Assembly: GCF_022965805.1 (NCBI RefSeq)
Contig: NC_133105.1
Coordinates: forward strand, 27,441,208-27,505,207
Length of the DNA: 64,000 bases
Source of the DNA: Primulina eburnea
Taxonomy: Eukaryota; Streptophyta; Magnoliopsida; Lamiales; Gesneriaceae
Reading direction: 5' to 3'
Part shown: in pieces, positions 37,522 through 48,950 of the stretch
Position numbering within the stretch: position 1 is the first letter of the stretch
Layout of the letters: every line of letters starts with the position of its first letter
Translations under genes and position numbers: made by a program
Notes under the pieces: generated by a model
What the model saw: only the letters and a program-made list of their open reading frames with translations
What the model was told of the DNA's origin: nothing
Databases searched by the model: none

Positions 37522-38290
37522 GCAGGTTTGGTATCCACATAATTTATATTATGTGTGCCATCTAGAAACCTAAGTTCAGTTAATTGCTCTTCTTGGCTTA
37601 TTCTCTTGATATCTGTTGTTATCAATTCAAATTTTCATTTTTTTACCTTTAATCTCCATGATTGTGGCATGTTAGTTCTTTAGGACTAGAAACTGGATTG
37701 ATGCTCTCTGTGTGATTGATCTTTCGGTTACAAGGTTCCATTCTTAAGATAACCAGGTTCAATGGTTTAGAATACCAGAACTTTTTCTTCTATTAGTTCA
37801 AGTTTGGTGATTGATAGATTGTTTGCCATGGTTCGTTTATGCACAAGACAAAATTTAGACTAGCAAATTGTCTTTCCACTTTCCAGTACAACATTATACT
37901 TTTTAATACGTCCCTCTGTTACTATTACTATTTATAGACTTGGTACATGCTATTTATTGAATTCAGATAAACTAATACAGCTTACGATTTGCAGAAGCTA
38001 TTGCTGAACCAAGTTTCTTGATTTCGGTGGCTCAAGAGAAGCATGTGAAGTTTGTGGTCAGGCAGATGCACGACGACCTCTTAGATACAGAAATGCGTGC
38101 TTAGTATTTACTATCTATCTTGGCTGGATTGTCAGTCTACTGTTTAGCTTATCTCGAATCCTAGTTTTTTTGTAACGTTGATATGTGGAACTTTGTGATG
38201 TTGCCTTACAACCGAACATTTTGTTTATTTTCCTGCAATGGATCATGCTCCAGTGGAGCCTAATATTAAAATTTCAATGGTTGCTTATTC
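37522..38290 (+). other. NF-YC 3'UTR with probable intron
   Basis: Four bases after the stop, GCAG|GTTTGG could be a donor, and GATTTGCAG|AAGC at 37986-37998 an acceptor, giving an intron of about 469 bp (37526-37994) and a last exon of some 300 bases. The end near AATATTAAAA (about 38262) is a guess. Confidence 0.4.
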
Positions 38291-39032
38291 AGAACAAGCA
38301 TAACTTGTTACTTGTTATGTGTTTATATTTTCGTTGTGTTGTTCTAAATATTTATATTATTATTAATTTATTTGTTAATTTTTTTTAATTTATATAAATG
38401 AATATCTCGTCTTGCAGGCATGCCAGATGTAAGATGTACCAATTTATATAAAAAAAATTAACTTCCAAAAGTTCAAACATAGGAACCGAATTTGATCGTA
38501 AGTTTTAATCTCTTAAAAAAATATTACGCTAAAAACAAAAGAAAATAGTCTGTTAATTGTAGACATAAATTATCAACATAATATTTGTATTCAAAATAAT
38601 GTGGTAATGTAGAAAGCATAAAAATATATTTAAGTTGCTAAAAAGTTGGAAACTGGTATAAAACTGAAGAAAATATATAGAATAAAAAAGTGAATTTGTT
38701 TGAATATGTAGTTTTTGTCGAGAGTGCAAGAGTTGTGATGTTGAGTTCTCTTCTATGTTCTTGATGATTCTTTATTTTCTTTAAACTTCTAGGACTATTA
38801 TCTCACTCTTCTCACTATCCATGATATTTTCCACAATCTCGTCCATTATCCACACTCTACGTGACTTACTCAAAATATTTTGAATCACTGATGGACTTAT
38901 TCTAATCTTCTCGCTATTCTCAAATTTATGGGCTTGGGCTTAAATTAATTTTTGGTGCAAACAAATACCCCGCAGGAATTTCGCCATTTGGACCAAAATG
39001 TCTACATTTAAATCCATATCACCCACTCACAA
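38291..39032. other. Intergenic downstream of NF-YC
   Basis: AT-rich, no gene, RNA gene or transposon end recognised. Confidence 0.5.
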
Positions 39033-39580
39033 CATGAGACTAGGGATGTCAGTGGGTAGGGTATGGGTCGGATTTGATACATCCATCCCCATACCCATTT
39101 ATTAAATTCATCCCCATACCCATCGGGTATTGAATTTCATCCTCATCCCCATACCCATCGGATTATCGGATACCCATACCCTACCCAAATACCCTATTAT
39201 CATATACAATTGAATTTTTTCAAATTTAAATTGTTTCAATGAAATTATGAATATTTAAAAAATTATTTAAATGAACAATAAGAAAAAAGTAAACTTTATA
39301 AAAAAAATAACAAAAAATTAAAAATAGTTTATATTAGTTGAACAAAAGTACGCAATTTAACAAAAATAAATTATTTTTCAATTTTAAAGTCAAACATGGA
39401 ATAAACTTACCAATGAAAAAGATGAGAAATTGAATGAAAAATAAAAGAGCGGCAAAACCTAGAAACATAAAACTGAAAGTGAAAAAGAAGAGAAAAGAAA
39501 AAGTATCGATTTACTTGGATTTGAGAAAATGAATCTTTAATATAAATAAATATAATTACTATATATATATATATACATAT

Positions 39581-39630
<50 letters not shown>

Positions 39631-39715
39631 AGAAAAAAAAAGTATCGATTTACATGGATTTGAGAAAATGAATCTTTAATATAAATAAATATAATTAATA
39701 TATATATACATATAC

Positions 39716-39763
<48 letters not shown>

Positions 39764-39959
39764 TAATTTAAACGGGTATTCGGGTAGGGCGTGGGTCGGA
39801 TTATATCAAACCTGCCTCCATACCCAAACCCGAAAATCCCCATACCCGATTACCCAATTATTTAATCGGGTCTAAAAATCCTTCCATACCCTCTTCTATT
39901 CGGGTCGGGTATCGGATCCTCCAACGGGTTCGGAGGAAATCGCCATCCCTACATGAGAC
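39033..39959. mobile_element. Non-autonomous hAT-type element with 8-bp target duplication
   Basis: The element (39041-39951, 911 bp) starts TAGGGATGTCAGTGGG and ends CGCCATCCCTA, inverted termini of the common plant hAT type. CATGAGAC flanks it exactly on both sides (39033-39040, 39952-39959), the 8-bp duplication of hAT insertion. The ends are rich in GGGTATGGG/CCCATACCC words. No transposase. Inside, about 100 bp is duplicated (39491-39590 and 39628-39730), each copy ending in an AT microsatellite. Confidence 0.93.
39555..39760. repeat. AT/CATA microsatellites within the hAT element
   Basis: TA runs with ATAC units at about 39558-39627 and 39697-39756. The minus-strand open frame over them is simple repeat, not a gene. 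Confidence 0.9.
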
Positions 39960-40632
39960 CCAAAATTCACTTGCAATGTGGGGTCCATTAATTAACTCAA
40001 AAGTCTGTATATAAATCTATATCCTTTTTACCTACTTACAACCATCATGCTCATTAATTAATTCAAAATTCTCTTACATGCTTTCTTCATCTCTTCATAT
40101 TTCCTCACAAAAATGGATATGCAATAGATGCCAAAGTTCCATCTAATTTCCTTTCTCATTTACTTTCCATTCACACACCGAAAATCGTAGCTAGATCGAA
40201 AACCAAGGTGATCTCTAGGTATTACGGTGGCAGAACTTTGTCGTAAAGCTTCCAGAGAAGCTCAAATCCCAACTGGAAGATGGCTGAAAACAAAGGAACA
40301 ACATGGACTTCAACTATAAACACTAATCCACCAAGAACGGTCAAGTATCGGAGCCAAAATTTTACCTGAAAACGAAAGAGAAGTGGCGCTCAGAACCAGC
40401 CGAAACAGCAGATTCGATCTGGCTGAATCCTCGCTTAAAAATTCCGATTTATGGCTTGAATCAAAGCTTAGGATGTTAAGAACACAACCCTTCAAGAATT
40501 TTTGATTTTCGACATCGGACGAAGAAGTTATGACGATTCTACAATAGCTGCTACAATGGTGACGAGGATTTGGGGTTGGAAATGGTTTCTTCGTTTTTCT
40601 TTCTTCTTCCTTCTCTGTTTATATAAGGTAAG
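39960..40632 (-). other. Unassigned; possible minus-strand promoter and leader
   Basis: Minus strand CCTTATATAAAC (40617-40628) looks like a TATA box, followed by a purine-rich leader and a 61-codon frame (40495-40310) of no known family. It may be part of an LTR (such leaders are common there) rather than a host gene. The left 200 bases show nothing. Confidence 0.3.
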
Positions 40633-41310
40633 TGAAACGTCCACTACTGGTTTTGATTTAAAAGTACTATAATTTTTTTTTAAACCTCACTATTCAAATC
40701 CGCCGAAATACTTACATGCAAATATAAAATATTTTGGAAACTACTTAAAAATAAATCAACCAACTATATTTGAAAATCAAAGGAAATAGTTTAAAGCATA
40801 AAATCATCCAACGTTTTACCAAACCTAAAAAGTATTATTTGAAAAGTATAGCTCATACTATCAACCTCTCAAAAATCACTCAAAGCATAAAGAAATAGTT
40901 GTAAAAATCTTTAACATAAATCATAAACGTAAGTGCGAAAAACTATAAGCGTTGGTCCTCGGGTTATGTGCACATCCAGTCTAGTCAGATCAACTATCAA
41001 GACCTCCACTACCCTCAACATCATACTCACCCGCATCAATCACACTTAGTGAGTCTAAAGACTCAACACACCATAATCTTGATAACAACATAATACGTAT
41101 ACAGATCACATGCCACAGTGAAAATACTTGTACTTAAAATAACATTTTCATAATCATGTATCACCTCGGATAGTTGCACCCATCAAACTTGAGATAAGCT
41201 CACCTTCTACGTTCGTGGATGCTCTCTATAATTCAGTGGATAATCATGTATCCACACTAAAAATTCAGTTTTCACCTTCAGTTTGCATTATTATATAAGT
41301 GATGTCTTTT
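40633..41310 (-). repeat. Ty3 LTR fragment, minus strand
   Basis: On the minus strand it ends GTAGTGGACGTTTCA at 40633, as do the LTRs ending at 29308 and 12515. It contains AGTGAGTCTAAAGACTCAAC (41050-41069), also found in the LTR at 17619-20974. The start on the right is not clear. Confidence 0.6.
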
Positions 41311-41872
41311 ATTTTTTTAAAAATTAGTTTGTTTATTTGTTAGTTTTAATTAATTTTCTAAGCTACAATAACTAGAGAACCTCAGAGAAAATGTCTCATT
41401 AATATGTGATGTGAATCTTGATACGAATAAATAGCAAACACGATTAAAACGCAATCGCACCCTCTATTTAATTACGATAATAAGACTCGTGTGTTTCCCG
41501 ATCTTTTGGAATCAAGTAATTGATGTGTTATTCACCTCTAAACTATAAGAGTTTAGCAACAAATAAACACGAGGATAACAATCGAAATTTGATACGAACC
41601 TTCGAAGAACGACGCCTACGACAATCCGCACAAGCACGATCAACAAACGCCACCAAGTTATAAACTTTGATAAGTTTGATTTGATTTAACAAAGCTAAAG
41701 CCTTGAAAAGTTGAGAGAAAAATCTCACAAGTTTGATAAAACTCAAAATAATATGTGTATTGTGTGTAAAATTTCGTCCAATATGGTTTACATATAAAAA
41801 AGATTAGTAGAATCTAGTTACCTAACAAAGTAAAACTCTAAAGAAAGAAATAATTCGCGCAGAAAACACTAG
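41311..41872 (-). repeat. Probable LTR part of the CRM-like element
   Basis: Non-coding, lies after the pol end of the minus-strand element and before the older LTR fragment. Ends of this LTR could not be fixed by eye. Confidence 0.35.
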
Positions 41873-42112
41873 GCACGGACCCCGTGCAGACCTCTGTGTC
41901 TGGGTCCGTGTACACTCGGTAAATAGACTTCAGTTGGAAACAATGGACACGGACCCCGTGCTCACCTCCGTGTACGGGTCCGTGTAGACTCTGTCTTCGC
42001 CAATGTAATAGGGCACGGACCCCGTGCCTGTGTCCGTCGTCGGGTCCGTGTAGATACTGTCAATGGGCACCTCAGGTTGTATAGAGCACGGACCCCGTGT
42101 GCAGGTCCGTCC
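41873..42112 (-). repeat. Four CACGGACCC/GGGTCCGTG palindromes
   Basis: Modules at 41873-41912, 41945-41986, 42012-42052 and 42086-42112. Each has GCACGGACCCCGTG-type words at one end and a GGTCCGTG word at the other, so they pair both within and across. They fall after the pol frame end, and on the minus strand stay inside an open frame (42202-41930), repeating YTDP and TGSV peptides. Confidence 0.85.
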
Positions 42113-42234
42113 AGACTCGGCCAATGCTATCAGTACTTGAATACTATTCCTTTGGTCTTCTAACACACTCCCATGCATCACGACTCCTTCCTGCCTACTC
42201 ATGACTCCTTGTAGTGCCTCCTTGAACTTCTTTA

Positions 42235-43420
42235 ACCGACCCCTCGTGACTGGTCACTCCGGCAACTACAAAGGATCCCATGCTTTCCTTGGGCCTTGAC
42301 GACCCGTGTTCGCATCATCCTCCCCTTCTTGAAAAGGATTTGTCCTCAAATCTTGCTCATCACCTACATCAAACAACGACAAATCACTAACATTAAATGT
42401 AGAACTTAGTTGTACTCATTTGGCAAGTCGAGTTTGTAGGTGTTGTCATTGATCCTCTCAAGAACTTGGAATGGTCCATCGCCCCTAGGTAATAGCTTTG
42501 AGCGTCGCTTCTCCGGAAACCTCTCCTTCCTCAAGTGTAGCCACACCCAATCACCCTTCTCGAATACCACCTTCTTTTTCCCCTTGTTAGCTTGCTTGGC
42601 ATACACTTTTCATGCAAGGAGAGGTTTCCGAGAAGGGTGATTGGGTGTACACTTCTCGCTTGTAGGTGTTGTCATTGATCCTCTCAAGAACTTGGAATGG
42701 TCCATCGCCCCTAGGTAATAGCTTTGAGCGTCGCTTCTCCGGAAACCTCTCCTTCCTCAAGTGTACACTTTTCAACAGCTTCTCAATATTGGCTTTGGCC
42801 TTTTCATGCAACCCCCTAACAAATTCAGCCTTCTTTTTGCCATCAATGTTTAACCTTTCACTCACAGGTAAAGACATCAAATCCAACGGGGTTAAAGGAT
42901 TAAAACCATACACAATTTCAAATGGCGAATAATTAGTACTAGAATGCACGCAACGATTATATGCAAACTCAACAAATGGCAAGCAACTTTCCCAATTCTT
43001 TAAGTTCTTTCTAAGTATAGCACGTAATAAAGTTCCTAGCGTCCTATTAACTACCTCAGTTTGACCATCAGTTTGAGGATGACAGGTCGTAGAAAACAGT
43101 AATTTAGTGCCAAGTTTAGCCCATAGTGTTTTCCAAAAGTAACTTAAGAATTTAACATCACGGTCAGACACAATAGTCCTAGGCATGCCATGCAACCTAA
43201 CGACTTCTCTAAAGAACAAATCCGCAATGTTAGATGCATCATCAGTCTTGTGACAAGCAATAAAGTGTGCCATTTTAGAAAACCTATCCACAACAACAAA
43301 TATAGAGTCCCTCCCCTTCTTTGTCCTAGTTAACCCCAAAACAAAGTCCATAGAGATATCAACCCAAGGTTCACTAGGGACGGGAAGTGGTGTATATAAT
43401 CCATGTGGTTGTGTCCTAGA
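42235..43420 (-). pseudogene. CRM-like Ty3 integrase, C-terminal part (interrupted element)
   Basis: From 43351 downward the integrase core shows [20 protein letters not shown], the conserved [10 protein letters not shown] and [17 protein letters not shown] words, then [15 protein letters not shown]. The N-terminal half of the same protein is at 63496-64000, and the reading frame is continuous across the CTTAG target duplication. A 228-bp tandem duplication near 42433-42766 repeats the LLPRGDGPF segment and breaks the frame. A base is missing near 42409, after which NVSDLSLFDVG and TNPFQEGEDD still read, then stops. The tail words suggest the CRM-type group; lineage is uncertain because no chromodomain is seen. 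Confidence 0.82.
42433..42766 (-). repeat. Duplication inside the integrase end
   Basis: About 106 bp starting TTGTAGGTGTTGTCATTGAT appear at 42433-42538 and again at 42661-42766 with virtually no change. Confidence 0.92.
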
Positions 43421-43425
43421 CTTAG
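43421..43425. repeat. Target-site duplication CTTAG, left
   Basis: CTTAG precedes TGTGGGGACC at 43426 and follows the right LTR at 63491-63495. Confidence 0.93.
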
Positions 43426-45207
43426 TGTGGGGACCCGGGCTCTAACTCTATTCTTTTGGGATTTAATTGGATCTTTGTTCGAAAATGTGGGTCAAAATTT
43501 TGCTTTTAACATTAATTTAAATGTATTAACGAAATCATCACATGTCTCAATAGAAATTAAACAACGTAATGTACATACAAGTCTGTGCGTACAAACATAC
43601 ACTAGTGTTCAATAACAACTACAAACATAAGTGCTACAAGTCCAGTAGGAAACACTAGGAATCCTCCACGCCCGAGATCTCCACGCTATCAACTCTCTCT
43701 TCCTCGTCGTGACCCTGATCCTGCCCCACCTGTTGCCATGCACACATACAGACACGACAACAGCCGGATAACTCCGGTGAGAACATATCCCAGTATAAAA
43801 CATGGATGCATGCAATGTCATAATCATGTACAAAAGCATAGAATATATCAAGTAACATGAATAAAATCTAAACATGTAGAAGAATACAAATCTGTATTCA
43901 ACATTTAAATCTTGACTCGACTCATTTCTAATCTAGGGATCCCGGTGTGAATAAGACGGTCTGTTACCTACCCAACCACTCGGGGCAACGGTACGTCTTA
44001 TTCCTAGACTTCGGTCAACTCTGTATCGAGGGTCTACACATATAGCAAATCTGCTCCTATGCGTCGATACACCGAAACGTCTAGTTTTGGCAAGTCTGCC
44101 AATATCTCCTATCTCAGGACTCGAATCTAAACTAATAAACAAAACATTACATAATCAAATGTAATAACAATCTAGTATGTGATTTAGGGAAACTCGTATC
44201 AAATCTGAATCGAGTTGTGCAATCCCGTGACCACATGAATTATACCTTTCTTGTCGCACTGTCTGTCAAGATCTCGAATCAAATGTCAAACCTGTCACTT
44301 CAAATCTGAAATGGCAATATACAAATGTTCTATATCAAAACACCACTCAAGCAAGTCTTGGAATAATCAATAATCAGTCTCGGTACAAATTGACGGCATA
44401 ACGGCGTAATCTCGCAATACCGATCAACTCCAACAATAATACACAATCATAATTCATTCCTAATCTCATCAACACATCCATATATATTCTGAAATCTGCA
44501 TATACTCGATCCATGTATGCTGGAAAATCGAACCCATAGCATATGACATCCATAATTCGATTCGGTAGTGAATATATCAAGCTCATACTATCAAGAACAC
44601 ATATCTTCAACAAAATCATAAATTCTCCAACACATATGTTTCGAACCATGCTGAAAATGTATAATACTTACATCCTTAGCTAGTTTTTGTTGCAAGGATC
44701 ACGAATCCGGCCTCGGAATTAAAATCGAATGAACAAATCTTGCACAAGCTCAATTTAAAGCCATGAAGAACTTGAGGAATTTAGAGGGGAGTTCTCGGTT
44801 CTTGCCTTCTGAAGATGATGAAATGAAGTGTCAATGCAAGGTATTTATATAGCATGCCATGTGTCAACACGAAATTCAAAAGTGGCAATCTCGCATGCAG
44901 ACCGCGGGTGCGGTAACTCAGGAGCGCGGGTGCGCTGTGTTCACGGCGACATTTTATTTCCTGAAATTCAATGACCGCGGGTGCGGTCCTTACATGACCG
45001 CGGGTGCGGTCTTGCTAACACCGCAGGTGCGGTGTCTGTTCGCACAAATTCACCAATTTCTGTCCTCTACACCGCGGGTGCGGTAGTTTTAGCACCGCGG
45101 GGGCGGTGTGGCTTCGGCCATGCTTCAAAAATTCCACTCTAAATATCATGCATTCTCATGGTTTCAAGTCTCACATCGATGACAACGGATAATTCTCGAG
45201 CCTTACA
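43426..45207 (-). repeat. 3' LTR of the Tekay-type element
   Basis: Plus strand TGTGGGGACCCGGG to CGAGCCTTACA. Contains the ACCGC-GGGT-GCGGT array at 44901-45109 close to its U3 start. Confidence 0.95.
44901..45109. repeat. ACCGCGGGTGCGGT hairpin array, left LTR
   Basis: Six or so units of ACCGC and GCGGT around GGGT or AGGT, some changed in a paired way (GCGCGGGTGCGC at 44923). They stand 15-60 bases apart in otherwise AT-rich DNA. Confidence 0.88.
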
Positions 45208-45245
45208 TTTCTCCCCCTCTTAGACAAGAGTTCGTCCTCGAACTC
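45208..45245 (-). promoter_or_regulatory. Polypurine tract and stem-loop
   Basis: Minus strand AAGAGGGGGAGAAA (45208-45221) touches the LTR; before it GAGTTCG-AGGA-CGAACTC (45228-45245) forms a perfect 7-bp stem. Confidence 0.85.
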
Positions 45246-45309
45246 ATACACAATAAATCATGCAAGTATATACAAAATTGTAAAGTCAAAACGGGAAGAA
45301 AGACTCACA

Positions 45310-47341
45310 TCATAAAAATAACTCGGGATGCCTCTGTCTCATCTCAGACTCCGTCTCCCAAGTTGCTTCCTCGATGCCATGATGACTCCATTGAATCTTC
45401 ACTAACGGAATAGTCTTCGTCCTGAGCTTCTTTTCTTTCCGATCAAGAATCTGTATCGGTCTTTCAACGTAGCTCAAGGTCTGATCTAGCTTGGCTTCGT
45501 CAGGCTGAATGACATGAGAATCATCCGGCATATATTTGCGCAACATCGATACATGAAAAACATCATGTATACCGGACAGTGAAGGAGGAAGAGCAAGTCT
45601 GTAAGCTCGATCGCCAATCTTCTCAAGGATCTCGTACGGACCGACGTATCTAGGAGACAACTTCCCACGCTTGCCAAATCTGACAACGCCTCTGAAAGGT
45701 GAAATCTTCAAAAATACTCTGTCTCCCTGCTCAAATACCAACGGTCTGCGTCTGACATTGGCGTATTTCGCTTGCCTATCTTGTGCTGCCTTCATTCGTT
45801 TCTGAATGATCTTTACTTTCTCGGTCATCTCACGAATCATATCAGGCCCTAACTCTGGTACCTCAGAGATATCATCCCAGTACAACGGAGATCTGCACTT
45901 CTTTCCGTATAAAGCTTCGAATGGTGCCATCTCAATGCTAGTCTGATAGCTGTTGTTGTATGAAAACTCACACAACGGCAATGAATCTTGCCAATTAGTA
46001 CCAAAGTCTAGTACTACAGCTCTCAGCATATCCTCTAAAGTCTGGATAGTCCGCTCTGACTGTCCGTCTGTCTGGGGATGATAAGCAGTGCTCAGGTGTA
46101 AAGTCGTACCCAAAGCCTGCTGCAAACTGTGCCAAAAGTGAGAAGTGAATCGTGGATCACGATCTGATACGATCGACTTCGGCATACCGTGCAATCTGAC
46201 GACCTCTCTGACATACAACTCTGCCATCTGATCGTGTCGATAAGTCATTCTGTACGGAATAAAGCACGCTGATTTGGTCAGTCTGTCTATCACAACCCAA
46301 ATCGCGTCACAGCCCCGCGAAGATCGAGGTAACTTCGTCACGAAGTCCATGGAAATGTGGTCTCATTTCCATTCAGGAACAGAAAAACTCTGAAGTAAAC
46401 CTCCGGGCTTCTTTCTTTCTGCCTTCACCTGCTGGCAATTTAGGCATCTAGACACGAATTCTGCAATGTCTGTCTTCATCTGCTTCCACCAGATTTGTGT
46501 CTTCAAGTCGTTATACATCTTCCTGCCACCAGGATGAATGCTGAACCGACTACAGTGTGCCTCCGACATGATCTGTCGTCTCAAATCTGAAATCTCTGGC
46601 ACTACTAAGCGGTTATTCACATATAGAACAGAATATCTAACCTGATACTCTGATATATGACCAGCTCTGACCATATCAATCGATCTCTGCACGCTCGGAT
46701 CAGTTCTCTGTGCTTCTTTGATCCTCGAAATTAGATCTGGCTCAATCTGAATCGCAGCAAGTCGCAGCGGTCTACTCTCTGTATCAAATGTCAATCCAGA
46801 CAAGCAACAATCTTCTACTAAACTCGATACACCTATAGTCGACAAGGACAAAGAACATACCTTTCGACTTAAGGCGTCTGCCGCTGCATTCGACTTTCCT
46901 GGATGGTATTTGATCTCGCAATCAAAATCTTTCAGCAGATCAAGCCATCGTCGCTGCCTCATGTTAAACTCTGACTGAGAAAAGAGATACTTCAAGCTCT
47001 TATGATCGGAATAGATCTCAAATTTCTCGCCATACAGATAATGACGCCAGATTTTAAGTGCAAAAACAATCGCCTCCAATTCAAGATCATGAATCGGGTA
47101 ACGAGTCTCGTGCGGCTTCAGCTGTCTAGAGGCGTATGCTATCACGTGCCCTCGCTGCATAAGAACACATCCTAACCCTCTGTGAGATGCGTCACAGTAT
47201 ACAACGAACTCACCTGTACCTGCATGAATCGTCAAGACAGGCGCACTAGTCAGCCTCTTCTTCAGCTCTACAAAACTGGCTTCACAATCTTCGGACCAAA
47301 CAAATGGCATATTCTTCTGTGTCAACTGGGTGATAGGCTTC
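45310..47341 (-). pseudogene. Tekay-type RNase H, integrase and chromodomain
   Basis: From 47341 down: the end of reverse transcriptase and RNase H with [15 protein letters not shown] and [11 protein letters not shown], the integrase zinc region ending [17 protein letters not shown], the core with MDFVTKLPRS, VSDRDPRFTSHFW and YHPQTDGQSERTIQ, and the tail IPLVKIQWSHHGIEEATWE, a chromodomain-like module that in chromoviruses steers integration to certain chromatin. One stop (TGA at 46363-46365, where TGG for Trp is expected) interrupts an otherwise continuous frame. The earlier half is at 58943-61426 on the far side of Athila. Confidence 0.93.
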
Positions 47342-47346
47342 GCTAT
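47078..47346 (-). repeat. RNase H segment duplicated at 57181-57449
   Basis: 269 bp, left flank of the Athila insertion, ending in the GCTAT target duplication (47342-47346). The other copy stands before the right Athila LTR and differs by a single base that I noticed. Confidence 0.94.
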
Positions 47347-48823
47347 ATAGGACTCGTTTTTACGTGTTTTTAGTGTTGGTTTTGAGTCGCATTCATGCAT
47401 CATATTAGTTTGTTTAGTTTAATTTAGCATTCATTTAGCATTATTTAGCATTTGGCTGATCTCGTGTATTTTGTGGTGGTTTTGTAGGAAGTGGACCAAA
47501 AAGTGGGATTTTATTTGCATAGCATCGAAGAGGTCTCGCTAGGGCGGTCAAAAGTGACCACCCCAGCGAGCATATTGGCCCAGCCGAGGAGTTTCTGCGC
47601 GAGTCCTTCGCTAGGGCGGTCAAAAATGACCGCCCCAGCGAATCCATCGATGTGAACGAGAATATTTTGCGCGAAGCTCTCGCTAGGGCGGTCAAAAGTG
47701 ACCGCCCCAGCGAGACCAAAGACACGGCCAGGAATTTTAATTCGAGAATCACTCGCCCCAGCGGACAATCTTTACCGCCCTAGCGAGCGACGCAATCCGG
47801 GAAGATTTGTTTCCAAGTTTTGTGGACTCTATCTTAGACCATAACCTAATACACGAGAGAGGCGCCGATTTGGAGACTATTCTGATATTTTCCATCACTT
47901 TTCTTGGGAGGAAGGCTAGGAGCAAGAGAGACTTTCGAAGAACTCGAGAATTCCAAGCGTCGCAGCCGTCATCCATCGTCAACCTTAGTATTTTAATTAT
48001 TCAGTTTTTATTTCTTGCATAGATTGTTGATTTTTATTATGAATTTTGTTGGCTAAACTCTATATTTGTTGGGATTTGAGGGGATCCTACCCCGTACACG
48101 TTGTTTAACATTATTTAGCGACGTTTTTATGAGTGATTTGTTTATGCTTTTGTGCTTTCTCATTTCAATTGAAGTCTAGCTAACTTCCTTTGATTATTTC
48201 ATGTTGTTAATGATTTCGATAGAATAATTGACAATAGGATCGAATAGCATAGACCACGGATTTACAATTTTAGTAGATATACGGAATTGGGTACGTGTCG
48301 ATAACGATAATTCACCCGGATGAAAGCTAGCGGATTCCATAGAACGTAATGCAATCGTGAACTGTTAAATAATTGAGGATACTTGATTACTGCATGTTTA
48401 TGATTAGTATTAATATAGCTCGACAGAGTATATTAATTAGTCTAGGGAATTCCGTCGAATGCACGAGTAAAAGTCGAGTATAATTATTTGAACACGAGCG
48501 GTAGGTGAACTGATAATTCCCAACAAATTCGCTTCTCATTTGATTTACATCCAATTTAATCATTGATTTCTTGATTATTTGTTCTTGCATTTTAATCATT
48601 TTAGTTATTAAATTCACTTTAGTTTAATCACCAACTCAATCTATCGTTGCTAAAGAAATTGAAGTGAAAATAAGAATAGTGTAACGCAGTCCTTGTGGAT
48701 CGATACTCGTATTCACTTACGTTTATTATAACTTGACTATCGTGCACTTGCGATATTTTAAATCGAGCTTTCATTTATAAAACAAATTTTGGAACTATTC
48801 GCTGTGCAAGTTTTGCTCGATCA
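47347..48823 (+). repeat. 5' LTR of Athila
   Basis: 1477 bp, ATAGGACTCG to GCTCGATCA. The start does not show the standard TG. Palindrome modules at 47535-47570, 47607-47642, 47679-47714 and 47752-47787. Confidence 0.92.
47535..47787. repeat. CTCGCTAGGGCGGTC hairpins in the left Athila LTR
   Basis: Four modules with arms CTCGCTAGGGCGGTC and GACCGCCCCAGCGAG around six bases. Module 2 begins TTCGCT and ends AGCGAA, a paired change. The fourth has its halves in the other order. Confidence 0.9.
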
Positions 48824-48826
48824 AGT

Positions 48827-48846
48827 TTTTGGCGCCGTTGCCGGGG
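48827..48846 (+). promoter_or_regulatory. Primer-binding site, tRNA-Asp type
   Basis: TGGCGCCGTTGCCGGGGAC, three to six bases after the LTR, the usual Athila primer site. Confidence 0.9.
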
Positions 48847-48950
48847 ACTGTTGATTCACAATTTTTCTATTTTTCATTTAAATTCTTTAGTATTATTTAT
48901 TTTATTGTTAGTTGATACTCCTATTCTGTTGCAGATTTTTCTTGTGGTGC

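Noticed and set aside
39537..39725. Minus-strand frame rich in Ile and Tyr
   Set aside because: Translation of an AT microsatellite inside the hAT element.
43403..44649. Frames repeated at 61691-62913
   Set aside because: They recur because they are inside the two LTRs of one element; no protein family is recognisable.
44901..45109. Regular GC-rich repeats looking like a CRISPR array
   Set aside because: Units are only 14 bp, spacing is irregular, and they lie within an LTR of a plant retrotransposon.
47182..47373. Plus-strand frames repeated at 57285-57476
   Set aside because: Antisense of RNase H, repeated only because the host flank is duplicated.
47441..47787. Minus-strand frames with repeated SLGRSLLTAL and AGAVTFDRPSE peptides
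   Set aside because: They are translations of the hairpin repeats in the Athila LTR; the same peptides appear wherever the hairpins do, with no start or family support.
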